The translations under genes were made by a program, and so were the position numbers. DNA of 52,691 nt, taken from contig JAFGEP010000057.1 in the NCBI GenBank assembly GCA_016931535.1, positions 1-52,691 on the forward strand. Reading direction: 5' to 3'. This DNA is from Bradymonadales bacterium (GTDB lineage: Bacteria; Myxococcota_A; Bradymonadia; JAFGEP01). Below, piece after piece: positions 9,215 to 18,254 of the stretch (position 1 is the stretch's first letter; the number at the start of each line of letters is the position of its first letter). The notes under the pieces are model-generated. The model had not been told where the DNA came from. It worked only from the letters and a program-made list of their open reading frames with translations, and ran no database searches.

Positions 9215-11680
9215 ATGGTTATGGGACAGGTCAAACCGCTCGAACCAGGTGCGCTCTACCGTCCTTGCGACGTGGAGCAGCTCGATTTCCAGACGACCGA
9301 CGACCTGGAGGATCTGCACGATGTCGTCGGGCAGGCCCGCGCCGTGGAGTCGATCCAGTTCGGGATCGGCATGCGACGCCGGGGTTACAACCTTTTCGTG
9401 CTCGGGCCTCCGGGTGCGGGCAAGCACGCCGTGGTGAAGGAGTACCTGGCGCGCAAGGCGGCGACCGAGCCGACTCCGCCGGACTGGTGCTATGTCAACA
9501 ACTTCAAGGAATCAGCCAAACCAACTGTAATGAAGCTCCCCGCTGGGCAGGGCGAGGTGCTGCGCAAGGAGATGGAGCAGCTGATCGAAGAGTTGCAGAC
9601 CACCATTCCGGCCGCCTTCGAGTCCGAGGACTACCGCACCCGGAAGCAGGAGATGGAGGAGGAGTTCCAGGAACAGCACGAGAAGGCGCTGGCCGAGGTG
9701 CAACGCAAGGCCAAGGAGCGCAGCATCGCGCTCATCCGCACCCCTGCAGGGCTGGCTTTTGCCCCGCTGAAGGACGGGGAGGTCGTCGCTCCCGAGGAGT
9801 TCCGCAAGATGACGGAGCAGCAACGGGCTCAGGTCGAACAGGATGTCGGCGATCTCCAGCTGGAGCTGCAGCGCGTTGCACGCACCGTTCCCAAGTGGAA
9901 ACGGGATACGCAACAGCGGATCAAGGAGCTGGATCGGGAGATCACCAAGGCCGCCGTAGCAAACCCTATCGAGGAGCTGAAGAAGAAGTTCAAGGAGCTG
10001 CAGGTTGTCCAGGAGTACCTCGAGGCGGTCGAGCAGGACATCATCGACAACGCCGACGATTTCCAGAAAGAGGAGGAGGCCTTGTCACCCGGCATCCCGG
10101 GCCTTCCTTCTCTCCGGCTCCCCTCTACCGTCCACTTCCGGCGTTACCGGGTCAACCTGCTGGTCAACCAGCAGGGGGTCAGCGGGGCACCCGTGGTGTA
10201 CGAGGACTACCCCACCTTCTCCAACCTCATCGGTCGGGTGGAGCATATCGCCCAGTTCGGCGCCCTGATGACCGACTTCAACCTGATCCGTCCCGGTGCG
10301 CTGCATCGAGCCAATGGCGGGTACCTGATGCTGGACGCACGCAAGGTGCTGACCTACCCCTTTGCCTGGGAAGGGCTCAAGCGGACTCTTCACTCGGGTT
10401 TCATCCGCGTCGAGTCGCTGGAGCAGATGCTCTCCGTCGTCAGCACGGTCTCGCTCCAGCCCGAACCGATCCCGCTGGATGTGAAGATCGCCCTGGTGGG
10501 GGATCGTTTTTTGTACTACCTGCTCTATCAGCTCGATCCGGACTTCCAGGAGTTGTTCAGGGTCGCCACCGATTTCGAGGACGATCTGGAGCGAAACCCC
10601 GGCAACGATCTCCTCTACGCCCGCATGATCGCCACCCGCATCCGCAAGAGCGGTCTGATGCCCTTCGATCGGCAGGCGGTGGCCCGCATCATCGAGCACG
10701 GTGCCCGGCTGGCGGGTGACGCCGAGAAGCTCACGGCCCAGGTCCGCTACATCGGCGAGGTCATCCGGGAGACCGCCTACTGGGCAAAGGAGGCGGGTCA
10801 CCAGGTGGCGACCGCAGACGATGTCGAAAGGGCCATCCAGGCTCAGCGATATCGTTCCGGCCGCCTGCGGGAACGGGCCCTGGAGATGGTCCAGAAGGGG
10901 GTGCTCTTGATCGACACCGAGGGGGACAAGACCGGCCAGATCAACGGACTGTCCGTGATCAAGCTGGGGCAGTTCGCCTTTGGCCGGCCCAGCCGGATCA
11001 CCTGTCGGGTCCGCCTGGGCAAGGGGGAGGTGGTGGACATCGAGCGGAAGGTGGAGCTGGGCGGACCGCTCCACACCAAGGGGGTGCTCATCCTGTCGGG
11101 ATTCTTGTCGGCCCACTATCTACCCGATGAGCCGCTGTCCTTGTGGGCGAGCCTGGTATTTGAGCAGTCCTATGGCGGGGTGGAGGGAGACAGCGCCAGT
11201 GCCGCCGAGCTATTTGCCCTGTTGTCCGCCGTCGCTCAGGTTCCCATCAAGCAATCCCTGGCGGTGACCGGCTCGGTCAACCAGCACGGAGAGATCCAGG
11301 CCATCGGAGGGGTCAACGAGAAGATCGAGGGGTTTTTCGATCTCTGTCAGGCTCGGGGATTGAATGGCCACCATGGGGTGCTGATACCCCATGCCAACCA
11401 GCAGAACCTGATGCTGCGCCGGGAAGTGGTCGAGGCGGTAGAGAAGGGCCAGTTCTCCATTTACGCCATTCGGACCGTAGACGAAGGGATGGAGCTGTTG
11501 ACCGGTCTGACGGCAGGTCAACGGTCTGCGCGCGGCAGGTTCCCCCGCAACAGCCTCAACCACCGGGTGGAGAAACGGCTGAAAGCGTTCGCCGAAGCCC
11601 GCAAGGAACACGAGAAGGGACAGAAAACGGGGACCGGCAAGAGGAAAGGCACGTCCAGGAAAAAGAAAGGGAGCTCCTGA
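9215..11680 (+). CDS. Lon-related AAA ATP-dependent protease
   Basis: The 821-residue product belongs to the 'Lon-related putative ATP-dependent protease' group (AAA_32 plus Lon_C domains), not to classical LonA. A Walker A-like LGPPGAGKHAVV lies near residue 70; residues about 110-280 form a long charged, coiled-coil-like insertion. The C-terminal protease domain has the Ser-Lys dyad of Lon: Ser in GDSASAAEL (about residue 662) and Lys in GVNEKIEGFF (about residue 703), 41 residues apart as in the family. The C-terminal tail is very Lys-rich. In-frame ATGs at 9215 and 9221 share one ribosome-binding site (ACGAGG), so the start may be two codons later. Its stop overlaps the start of the next gene (TGATG). 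Confidence 0.9.
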   Translation: MVMGQVKPLEPGALYRPCDVEQLDFQTTDDLEDLHDVVGQARAVESIQFGIGMRRRGYNLFVLGPPGAGKHAVVKEYLARKAATEPTPPDWCYVNNFKESAKPTVMKLPAGQGEVLRKEMEQLIEELQTTIPAAFESEDYRTRKQEMEEEFQEQHEKALAEVQRKAKERSIALIRTPAGLAFAPLKDGEVVAPEEFRKMTEQQRAQVEQDVGDLQLELQRVARTVPKWKRDTQQRIKELDREITKAAVANPIEELKKKFKELQVVQEYLEAVEQDIIDNADDFQKEEEALSPGIPGLPSLRLPSTVHFRRYRVNLLVNQQGVSGAPVVYEDYPTFSNLIGRVEHIAQFGALMTDFNLIRPGALHRANGGYLMLDARKVLTYPFAWEGLKRTLHSGFIRVESLEQMLSVVSTVSLQPEPIPLDVKIALVGDRFLYYLLYQLDPDFQELFRVATDFEDDLERNPGNDLLYARMIATRIRKSGLMPFDRQAVARIIEHGARLAGDAEKLTAQVRYIGEVIRETAYWAKEAGHQVATADDVERAIQAQRYRSGRLRERALEMVQKGVLLIDTEGDKTGQINGLSVIKLGQFAFGRPSRITCRVRLGKGEVVDIERKVELGGPLHTKGVLILSGFLSAHYLPDEPLSLWASLVFEQSYGGVEGDSASAAELFALLSAVAQVPIKQSLAVTGSVNQHGEIQAIGGVNEKIEGFFDLCQARGLNGHHGVLIPHANQQNLMLRREVVEAVEKGQFSIYAIRTVDEGMELLTGLTAGQRSARGRFPRNSLNHRVEKRLKAFAEARKEHEKGQKTGTGKRKGTSRKKKGSS

Positions 11681-12522
11681 TGACCGACAAGATCGATGTG
11701 GCCATCCGGCGGATTCTGGTCGCCATCGATGGCTCCAACCACAGCCTGGCGGCGCTGGACGCGGCAGCCGAGCTGGCTGCTCGCCTACATGCCGACCTGG
11801 CCGGCCTCTTCGTGGAGGACATCGACCTGCTGCGCTGGGCAGGTCTGCCCTTTGCGCGGGAGCTCAGGTACCCGACCGTCAGTGACCACCCCGTTGACGA
11901 GTGCGCCATGGAGCGCCAGCTCAGAGCGCTTGCTTCCCAGGCGCGCCGAGCCCTGGAGGAGGCGGCGGCGCGGCGCCAGGTCCAGTGCACCTTTCGAGTC
12001 GTCCGCGGCCGGGTCGCCCCCAAGGTCCTCGAAGCGGCCAAGGAGGCCGATCTGCTCACACTCGGCTTTGCCAGCCGGCCGGTCTCCGGGCGGGTGAAAC
12101 TGGGATCAACCGCGCGAGAGGCTGCCGAGAAGGCTCCCCGCTCGGTCCTCCTGCTGCAGACCGGATCCACTCTGCACCATCCGGTGGTCGCCATCTTCGA
12201 TGGATACGAGCCCTCGCGCCGCGCTCTGAAGGTCGCTACCAGCCTGACCCCCGCCCAGGGGGTTTCCCTGACCGTCCTGCTTCTCTGTGAGAGCCCCGCC
12301 AGGGCTCAGACCCTCCAACAAGAGGCGCAGGATCTGCTGCGCCTCCTGGAACGGACGGCGCGTTTCCACCTGGTTGGAGGCTACACCGCTCAGCACCTCC
12401 TGGCAGCCTTGACCTCCCGGCGCGGGGGCATGCTGATCATCCCGAACAGCCCTCTTTTGCCCCCCCACGAGGTTCAGCGGCTGGTAGACGAGCTGCACTG
12501 TCCCGTGTTGCTGGTCCGGTGA
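11680..12522 (+). CDS. tandem universal stress protein
   Basis: The 280-residue product holds two UspA-like folds. The first starts RRILVAIDGSNHSLAALDAA and ends near LGSTAREAAEKAPRSVLLL, which carries the glycine-rich nucleotide-binding pattern in part. The second starts at HPVVAIFDGYEPSRRALKVA and ends CPVLLVR but lacks the glycine pattern. Such proteins help cells survive stress and often bind ATP or AMP, though the precise role is rarely known. Its ATG overlaps the TGA of the Lon-family gene by one base, so the two are translationally coupled and likely needed together. It converges closely on the next gene, with four bases between stops. Confidence 0.88.
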   Translation: MTDKIDVAIRRILVAIDGSNHSLAALDAAAELAARLHADLAGLFVEDIDLLRWAGLPFARELRYPTVSDHPVDECAMERQLRALASQARRALEEAAARRQVQCTFRVVRGRVAPKVLEAAKEADLLTLGFASRPVSGRVKLGSTAREAAEKAPRSVLLLQTGSTLHHPVVAIFDGYEPSRRALKVATSLTPAQGVSLTVLLLCESPARAQTLQQEAQDLLRLLERTARFHLVGGYTAQHLLAALTSRRGGMLIIPNSPLLPPHEVQRLVDELHCPVLLVR

Positions 12523-12526
12523 ATCG

Positions 12527-13342
12527 CTAACTGCTGTCCGTCTTTTTCTTTCCGGCCAGCTTCTCGGAGGCGAACAGCGCTCCGGTACGCTCCAGCTCTT
12601 CCAGGGCGGTCTGCAACCGCGCCTCGGCCTGTGTGTCCCCGGTGCGGCGCGCGGCAGCCAGTCGTTGGGTCAAGACGATGGTGGCACTGCCCAACTGGTG
12701 CAGGTCGCCCCAGCGCATTCGCTGCCTGGATCGTTTCTCCGGCGTGTCCAGGGCCTCATAGGCCTCCTGGATTTTCTTGGCCACCGCCTGCGCCTTGGCC
12801 TGGAGCACCAGGTCGGCGGCGGTGAACTCCGTGCCCGAGCTGTAGAGAGGATGCAGCCGGTGATAGGCCTCCTGCGGCTCGTCGCCTACTGCCGTCCAGT
12901 GCAGATCGAGCGCCTCGAACGGGTTCATGCGATTGCGCTGGGCATGGCGATGCAGCACTGCTGCCACCCACTCGGGAGACGGGCCAGTCTGAGCCTGACC
13001 GGTCAACCCGTGGCGCACCGCAGCCTGGGCACCCGCCCGGAAGGCCAGCAGGATGGGCTTGTCGGTGTTCCGGCGGGGTAGCCAGACCAGTCGGATACCG
13101 TCCTCATGGATGCTGTCTACCCGGAACAGAAAGGCGACGGGCGGCAAGTCCAGCGAGCGGATCTCCAGCAGAATATACTCTTCGGGTCGCACCGGGTCGG
13201 CGATCGGCACGGTGATGGCGGACTCCTTCAGCAGAGTATCGGCAAACTCGATGGCCTTCTCATAGCGGTCGAACGAATGCTCATGACGCCGATACTGGCC
13301 GCCCGCGTGAAATCGGATCCAGTCCTCGAGAAGCTCGCTCAT
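12527..13342 (-). CDS. protein with a J-like C-terminal domain lacking HPD
   Basis: The 271-residue product has no signal peptide. The first part (to about residue 105) is beta-rich (EEYILLEIRSLDLPPVAFLFRVDS) and may be a small regulatory-type domain, but I cannot assign it. Residues about 138-215 (MNPFEALDLHW, then HRLHPLYSS, then KKIQEAYEALDTPEKR) follow the helix pattern of a DnaJ J-domain, but the His-Pro-Asp loop that activates Hsp70 is not present. The last 60 residues are helical and end in a Lys-rich tail. A role in recruiting a chaperone or another partner is possible but not shown. Divergent from the amidohydrolase gene. Confidence 0.65.
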   Translation of the reverse strand: MSELLEDWIRFHAGGQYRRHEHSFDRYEKAIEFADTLLKESAITVPIADPVRPEEYILLEIRSLDLPPVAFLFRVDSIHEDGIRLVWLPRRNTDKPILLAFRAGAQAAVRHGLTGQAQTGPSPEWVAAVLHRHAQRNRMNPFEALDLHWTAVGDEPQEAYHRLHPLYSSGTEFTAADLVLQAKAQAVAKKIQEAYEALDTPEKRSRQRMRWGDLHQLGSATIVLTQRLAAARRTGDTQAEARLQTALEELERTGALFASEKLAGKKKTDSS

Positions 13343-13495
13343 ACTGGCTGAAAACTACCACGCCCCGTGATCGTGCGCCACTTTTGTGTCCACGATCTGG
13401 CCCACGAGATGGATCCAGGGTAGATCATTCTGAGTCAGGGCGACCTCGACCCAGACCACCGTGACCTCGATCCGCTTGTCATCGTAGGAAAGGTC

Positions 13496-15055
13496 GTGAA
13501 AGAGCACGCCCAAACCCGCACCTTGGAACATCCCCGGCTCTACACCGGCGGGATCGATCTCGTCCGCGCCGGTGCTCCCCAGCAGATCCAGCGGCTGGTG
13601 GTGGACTCTACGGGTTTCATCCAGGCCAGTGAGGCAGAGTCGCAACAGGTGATCTCGTTGCCTGGAGAGGCGGTCGTGCCGGGGTTCATCGACACCCATG
13701 CCCATCTCACCTCTCTGGGAGGTGGGCCGGGTGACCTGACCTTCTCGGAAGGCGACCCGGTGGAAGCGGTGCTGCAGCAGGTGAGAGCGGCGGCTGGAAA
13801 GCTGGCCTCGGACGCCTGGATCACCGGGACGGGGTGGAGTGACCGCTGCTGGGATCCCCGGTCCTTTCCGAAGGCGGCGGTCCTGGATACCGCCGCGGGC
13901 GGCCGACCCGTGGCGCTCTTCCGCCACGACCGCCATGCCCTGTTGGCCTCCACCACGGCCCTCAAGTTGGCCGGCTATAGCAGGGTGAGCGCCGATCCAC
14001 CGGGTGGTACCATCCAGAGAGAACCCGGCTCCGGGGAGCTGACCGGTCTCCTCATCGACTCGGCCATGGACCCGCTGGAGGCTATCCTGCCGGAACCGAG
14101 CCTGGAGGATCTGGCTTGCGAGGTGGAGGACAAGGCGAAGCGGTTGGCCTCGATGGGGGTCACCTGCGTGCATGAGGCCTATGTCACGCTGCCCACCTGG
14201 AAAGCCATGTGCCGGCTCGTCGAGGAGAATCGGATCACGGTCCGGATCAGGGCCATGATGGCGCCGGGATGGTCAGACATGCCGGCGGCGGCTCAACCCT
14301 CCCTGCTTCGGGTCATGGGGGTCAAGGGGTTCGCCGATGGCTCACTGGGAAGCAAGGGGGCCCAGCTCAGTCAGCCCTATGAGGGATCGTCAAGTCGGGG
14401 ATTGGCCGTGCAGAGCGACGAGGAGCTGGACCGGCTGGCCGTTCTGGCCAAACAGCTCGATTCGCAGCTGGCGGTGCACGCCATCGGAGATGGAGCGGTC
14501 CGTCGGGTGCTCGACCTGTTCGACCGCGCCTGCGCAAGCCGGGAAGAGATCCGGCTGAGGCGGTGGCGCATCGAGCATGCCCAGATCGTGCACCCCGACG
14601 ACCTGGGCAGGCTTACCGGCATCTGTCTGGCCACCCAGCCCATCCACTACCTGGCGGATCTCCCCTGGGTCGCCGACCGGATCGGCACCCACCGGCTGGC
14701 CTGGGGGTATCGAGCCCGGTCCTTGATGGAGGCGGGTGCCGTGGTCGGCTTCGGCTCCGACTTTCCGATCGAATGCGGCAATCCGTTGAAGGGGCTGGCC
14801 GCCCTGGAGCAGGACAGCCATGCGGAAGCGCTTGGCTGGAACCGAAGGCCAGAACAACTCGCCCGGCCGGTGGCGCTCGACGGGTACTGGCAGCGGGCGG
14901 CTTACCTCGCCTTCGACGAGCGGATGCTGGGGCGCCTGTTGCCCGGCTTCCAGGCCGACCTGGTCTGCCTGGACGCCGACCCTTTCACAGCGCCTTCACT
15001 GGATCGAGTGGGGGTGGTGGCCACCTATGTGGGGGGGAGATGCGTCTATCCTTGA
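13496..15055 (+). CDS. amidohydrolase, YtcJ-like (Amidohydro_3)
   Basis: The 519-residue product has the metal-binding HxH of the amidohydrolase superfamily (GFIDTHAHL, His68 and His70), a conserved RWRIEHAQIVHPDD segment, and the GFGSDFPIE motif carrying the catalytic Asp. Length and motif order match the YtcJ/N-substituted formamide deformylase-like group, zinc or iron enzymes acting on amides, carbamates or aryl compounds; the true substrate cannot be read from sequence. There is no signal peptide. The start is a GTG at 13496 preceded by AGGAAAGG. About 140 bases separate it from the alpha/beta hydrolase, and the two may form part of a small catabolic cluster with ridA. Confidence 0.88.
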   Translation: MKEHAQTRTLEHPRLYTGGIDLVRAGAPQQIQRLVVDSTGFIQASEAESQQVISLPGEAVVPGFIDTHAHLTSLGGGPGDLTFSEGDPVEAVLQQVRAAAGKLASDAWITGTGWSDRCWDPRSFPKAAVLDTAAGGRPVALFRHDRHALLASTTALKLAGYSRVSADPPGGTIQREPGSGELTGLLIDSAMDPLEAILPEPSLEDLACEVEDKAKRLASMGVTCVHEAYVTLPTWKAMCRLVEENRITVRIRAMMAPGWSDMPAAAQPSLLRVMGVKGFADGSLGSKGAQLSQPYEGSSSRGLAVQSDEELDRLAVLAKQLDSQLAVHAIGDGAVRRVLDLFDRACASREEIRLRRWRIEHAQIVHPDDLGRLTGICLATQPIHYLADLPWVADRIGTHRLAWGYRARSLMEAGAVVGFGSDFPIECGNPLKGLAALEQDSHAEALGWNRRPEQLARPVALDGYWQRAAYLAFDERMLGRLLPGFQADLVCLDADPFTAPSLDRVGVVATYVGGRCVYP

Positions 15056-15197
15056 TCCCTGCCTGCCGATGGCGTCCAAGACACGAGGCTGGGCCAAGGG
15101 TTTCGGTGGCCGGGAGAAGGAAGCAGGGGGTTGGCCGGCCGTGGGTCACATGAGCCGTGAGTCGATCGGCTGAAGGCGATTCCCGAAGAAGGGAGGG

Positions 15198-16052
15198 ATG
15201 ATGGCCGAGGTCCGCAGCTGGAGGGTATCGAACGGGCTGGTCTCGCTGGCTCTCCGTTCGGTAGGCGGAGGACCCGAACGGGCGGTGGTGGTCCTCGTCC
15301 ATGGCGGCCCCTCCCTCTCTCATCACTACATGGAGGGGCTGGAGCTGTTGGCCTCGGACCGGTTGCAGGTCGTCAGCTACGACCAGCGGGGCACGGGCGA
15401 TTCTGGCGAGGATCCGGCCGGAGGTGTTGGCCTGGAGCAGCAGGTGGCCGACCTGGAGGCGATCCGCACGAGGCTGGGCAGGGATCGGGTCCACCTGCTC
15501 GGCCATTCCTGGGGCGGACTGGTGGCGATGGCCTATGCGGCAGCTCACGCATCCCGGCTGGCGTCGCTGATCCTGGTGGACTCCATTCCTCCCACTTCGG
15601 AGGGCCTCCAGGCGGCCCATCGGAGATTCTTGGCCCGCCAGCGGGAGCTCGTGCGCCAGGGGGTCGTCGCCCGCAGGCTGCCGGCGGTGACCGGGGACGA
15701 CTGCAGGCCCCGTTTCTTGTCCCTGCTTCCGGTCTACTTTGCCGACCCTGCCCGTCCGGCCACAGACGAGATCCTGCGCACAAGCTGTCGGGAGCGGGTA
15801 GGGCAGCGAATCTGGGATGCCACCTTGCCCTACGACCTGCGGGAGGGGCTTTGCCGGCTGGCTCTTCCCTGCTTGATCCTCCAGGGGAGCCGAGACCCCT
15901 TCGGACTGGACATGGTCCAGGAGATCCGGCTAGCTCTAGGGGGTTCGAATCCCCAGGTCTCGATCCTGCCGGAGTGTGGGCACTTCCCATGGATCGAGCG
16001 CCCGGACCTGTTTTTCCCGTTGGTCGGCGACTGGCTTGCGCGACTCGCTTGA
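15198..16052 (+). CDS. alpha/beta hydrolase, proline iminopeptidase-like
   Basis: The 284-residue product shows all the marks of an active serine hydrolase: the HGGP oxyanion-hole motif near residue 34, YDQRGTGDS, the nucleophile elbow GHSWGG with Ser104, Asp233 in GSRDP, and His262 in ECGHFPW. The HGGP plus DQRGxG pair is typical of proline iminopeptidases and related aminopeptidases (peptidase family S33), which release N-terminal residues from short peptides. No export signal is visible. Two ATGs in a row (15198 and 15201) follow GGGAGG; the second has the better spacing. RidA follows 63 bases downstream on the same strand. Confidence 0.88.
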   Translation: MMAEVRSWRVSNGLVSLALRSVGGGPERAVVVLVHGGPSLSHHYMEGLELLASDRLQVVSYDQRGTGDSGEDPAGGVGLEQQVADLEAIRTRLGRDRVHLLGHSWGGLVAMAYAAAHASRLASLILVDSIPPTSEGLQAAHRRFLARQRELVRQGVVARRLPAVTGDDCRPRFLSLLPVYFADPARPATDEILRTSCRERVGQRIWDATLPYDLREGLCRLALPCLILQGSRDPFGLDMVQEIRLALGGSNPQVSILPECGHFPWIERPDLFFPLVGDWLARLA

Positions 16053-16055
16053 CCG

Positions 16056-16070
16056 AAACGCAACGCGTTT
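16056..16070. other. small hairpin between hydrolase and ridA
   Basis: AAACGC-AAC-GCGTTT forms a perfect 6-bp stem just after the hydrolase stop. It has no U-tract, so it may be an RNA processing or stability element rather than a terminator. Confidence 0.3.
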
Positions 16071-16115
16071 GGGGCGCAACCGTCGAAGAGCCGAACTCGT
16101 CACAGGAGGAAACCG

Positions 16116-16508
16116 ATGAAGGAGATCATCAGCACATCGTCAGCCCCCGCAGCGATCGGACCCTACAGCCAAGCGGTCAAGGTGGGAAACCTGCTCTTCT
16201 TGTCGGGGCAGATCCCCCTCGATCCGTCCACCGGTGATGTGGTGGCAGGGGAGATCGAGGCCCAGACACGACAGGTGCTCGAGAACCTGGAAGCGGTCCT
16301 GCATGCTGCCGGAGGCGGTCTGGACAACCTGGTCAAGACCACCATCTACCTGACCCGCATGGAGGAGTTCGCCCGGATGAACGCCGTGTACGCCGAGTAC
16401 TTCCACCAGGCGCCGCCAGCCCGGGCCACCGTCCAGGTCAGCCGGCTACCCAGGGATGTGGCGGTCGAGATCGAAGGGATCGCCATCCTGGAAGAGAGGG
16501 CGGTATGA
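16116..16508 (+). CDS. ridA: RidA-family imine/enamine deaminase
   Basis: The 130-residue length is typical for RidA (YjgF/YER057c/UK114). It removes reactive enamine/imine intermediates produced by PLP enzymes such as serine/threonine dehydratase, protecting the cell from 2-aminoacrylate. [17 protein letters not shown] and the C-terminal ATVQVSRLP, with the key Arg at about residue 103 (PARATVQ) and a late Glu (VEIEGIA), are all present, which points to the active RidA subgroup. AGGAGG lies upstream of the ATG. It is followed closely by a lipoprotein gene. Confidence 0.95.
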   Translation: MKEIISTSSAPAAIGPYSQAVKVGNLLFLSGQIPLDPSTGDVVAGEIEAQTRQVLENLEAVLHAAGGGLDNLVKTTIYLTRMEEFARMNAVYAEYFHQAPPARATVQVSRLPRDVAVEIEGIAILEERAV

Positions 16509-16521
16509 TGGGGGCATGTTC

Positions 16522-18222
16522 ATGAAGAGAACGGATTGGAAAGGCAGGCTGGTGGCCTTTCTGTTGCTGGGCCTTTTGGGTTGTGGTGCTTCCTACCAGC
16601 GGGTGATCCCCCCGGACTTCCCCGAGATGCAGGGCGGCTGGGTGGGCCTGACCCAACAGGTGCCATCCTCGGCCCGGGTGGTGCTGCTTTCTACCATCGA
16701 AGGGTCATTCTGTGATGCGCTGTCCTCGGTGCTACTGGATCTCCACCGGATCTCGGATCTTTGCGCCCTGACCGGTGACGCGCTGGGTGTGGACCTGGAT
16801 GAGCCGGCATCGGTCGAGCAGCTCGGCTTGCTCTTGGGAGGGGGAATCGCCTTGTTTCTCTACCAGGACATGTGGGTGGGCGTGGTGGACCTGGTGGATG
16901 CCGACTCCATGCGCACGGCGCTTCGACGAGCCCAGCAGCGAAACCCTGACCTCCAGATGAGCTGGAGGAGGGTCGGGGGCGATGCGGTCCTCCGGATTGC
17001 GACCGAGGTGGGCGTTACCGCCCCACCGCGGGTCAATGCCATGCTGACCGACAGGCAGCTGATCGTCCTCGTCGATCTGGCGGCCGTGCCGGCTGTTTCC
17101 CTGACGGATGCCGTGTTGGAGCACACCCGGGATGGAAGCTGGGGAGAGAACGTCCTGTTCCATCCGGTTTTCTGGGAGGCGATCCAGACGGTGGGAGGCG
17201 ACCCGCAGGCGCTTCACTACTTCGAGGGATCCGCCTTGTTCACCAGCCATCCCTGGGATAGAGCGCCGAGTACGGCGGCGACCTGGTTCGGGGCGCCGCC
17301 GCCGGCGGAGCGGTGCAGGGAGGTGGCAAGCCTCATCTCCGAGGGCGTACCCCATGGGTTTGGTGTCCTGCGTCGGAGCCTGGAAAGTGGGGAACAGGGC
17401 TCCGGCCAGCGTGAGTTTCAACAGCTGACCCTGCGCCTGGACGAGGACAGCCTGCCACGGGTTGCAGCGCTCTTTCCGCCTGTGACCATCGAGCACGAGC
17501 TGCTGGAGCGCGAAGCAACCGCCTCGGCATTTCTCCAGGTGCAACCCGGCGAGCTGACCCGGCAATTGAGGGGGTGGGGGGATGTCGCCGGCTGCCCGGG
17601 GCCCGTCTCGATTCTTGGCATGCTGGGGCGGATTGCAGCAATGGCCGCCCGATACCCGGAGCTGCTGGAGGTGCTGGACGGGTTGGTGGGGGCGGTGCTT
17701 GTCGAGCTGCGGAGCTTGAGTCGAATCCCCTACCCGGACCTCCTGTTGGTGCTGGGCACGCAGGATCCGGCGCGGTTGTCAGGCCTGATCAGCTCGGCGC
17801 TCGAGTCCGAACTGGGGGTCGCCGGGTCGGCCCAGTCGGTCAGTGGGCTGCCTGCCGTCCAGTACCGGGTGGCCTTGTTGTACCGCCTGACGCTGTACCA
17901 GGGTATCTCGGCGTTGGGCGTGTCACTCGGTCGGGTGTCGACCGACTGGGTGGCCTCGGTGTTGAGCCGGACCGAGACGCCTGGCGATGCCTTTTTCGGC
18001 TTTTTCCTGGACGGCCAGCGACTCAGGGGGGCGATTTCGGCCATGGCCGACATCGCGGCGGGCGATGTCCCCGATCCCGAGCTGGCGGAGGGGCAGAGGA
18101 TGGTGCTGGACCGACTGCTCGGGGATCTGAGCGATCTGGCCTGGATGCGGGTTGTGGCCCGCCTCCGGGACGGTGCCATTCTGCTGGAATCGAACAGGTT
18201 TGCCGCCCACCCCGATCGGTGA
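16522..18222 (+). CDS. large lipoprotein, unknown function
   Basis: The 566-residue product starts MKRTDWKGRLVAFLLLGLLGC, a lipoprotein signal with Cys21. The remaining 545 residues have few Cys and a repeating alpha/beta texture without known motifs (LDLHRISDLCALTGDALGVDL, GIALFLYQDMWVGVVDLVDAD). It loosely recalls exported proteins that tabulate 'per-run' sums, such as DUF3352-like proteins, but I cannot confirm this. The start at 16522 is chosen over 16516 because GGGGG at 16510-16514 is better placed for it. It lies 13 bases after ridA, so both are probably on one transcript, although a functional link is not evident. Confidence 0.7.
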   Translation: MKRTDWKGRLVAFLLLGLLGCGASYQRVIPPDFPEMQGGWVGLTQQVPSSARVVLLSTIEGSFCDALSSVLLDLHRISDLCALTGDALGVDLDEPASVEQLGLLLGGGIALFLYQDMWVGVVDLVDADSMRTALRRAQQRNPDLQMSWRRVGGDAVLRIATEVGVTAPPRVNAMLTDRQLIVLVDLAAVPAVSLTDAVLEHTRDGSWGENVLFHPVFWEAIQTVGGDPQALHYFEGSALFTSHPWDRAPSTAATWFGAPPPAERCREVASLISEGVPHGFGVLRRSLESGEQGSGQREFQQLTLRLDEDSLPRVAALFPPVTIEHELLEREATASAFLQVQPGELTRQLRGWGDVAGCPGPVSILGMLGRIAAMAARYPELLEVLDGLVGAVLVELRSLSRIPYPDLLLVLGTQDPARLSGLISSALESELGVAGSAQSVSGLPAVQYRVALLYRLTLYQGISALGVSLGRVSTDWVASVLSRTETPGDAFFGFFLDGQRLRGAISAMADIAAGDVPDPELAEGQRMVLDRLLGDLSDLAWMRVVARLRDGAILLESNRFAAHPDR

Positions 18223-18254
18223 TCGCCCGATTGCTGCGGAGAGGGCGGCTCCCC

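Noticed and set aside
13355..14173. 272-residue reverse open frame overlapping the amidohydrolase start
   Set aside because: Antisense to conserved amidohydrolase motifs; no domain or convincing start.
15891..15962. tRNA gene on the plus strand
   Set aside because: Acceptor and T-arms fit, but no D-arm or anticodon arm can be drawn and the stretch encodes the catalytic part of an intact hydrolase.
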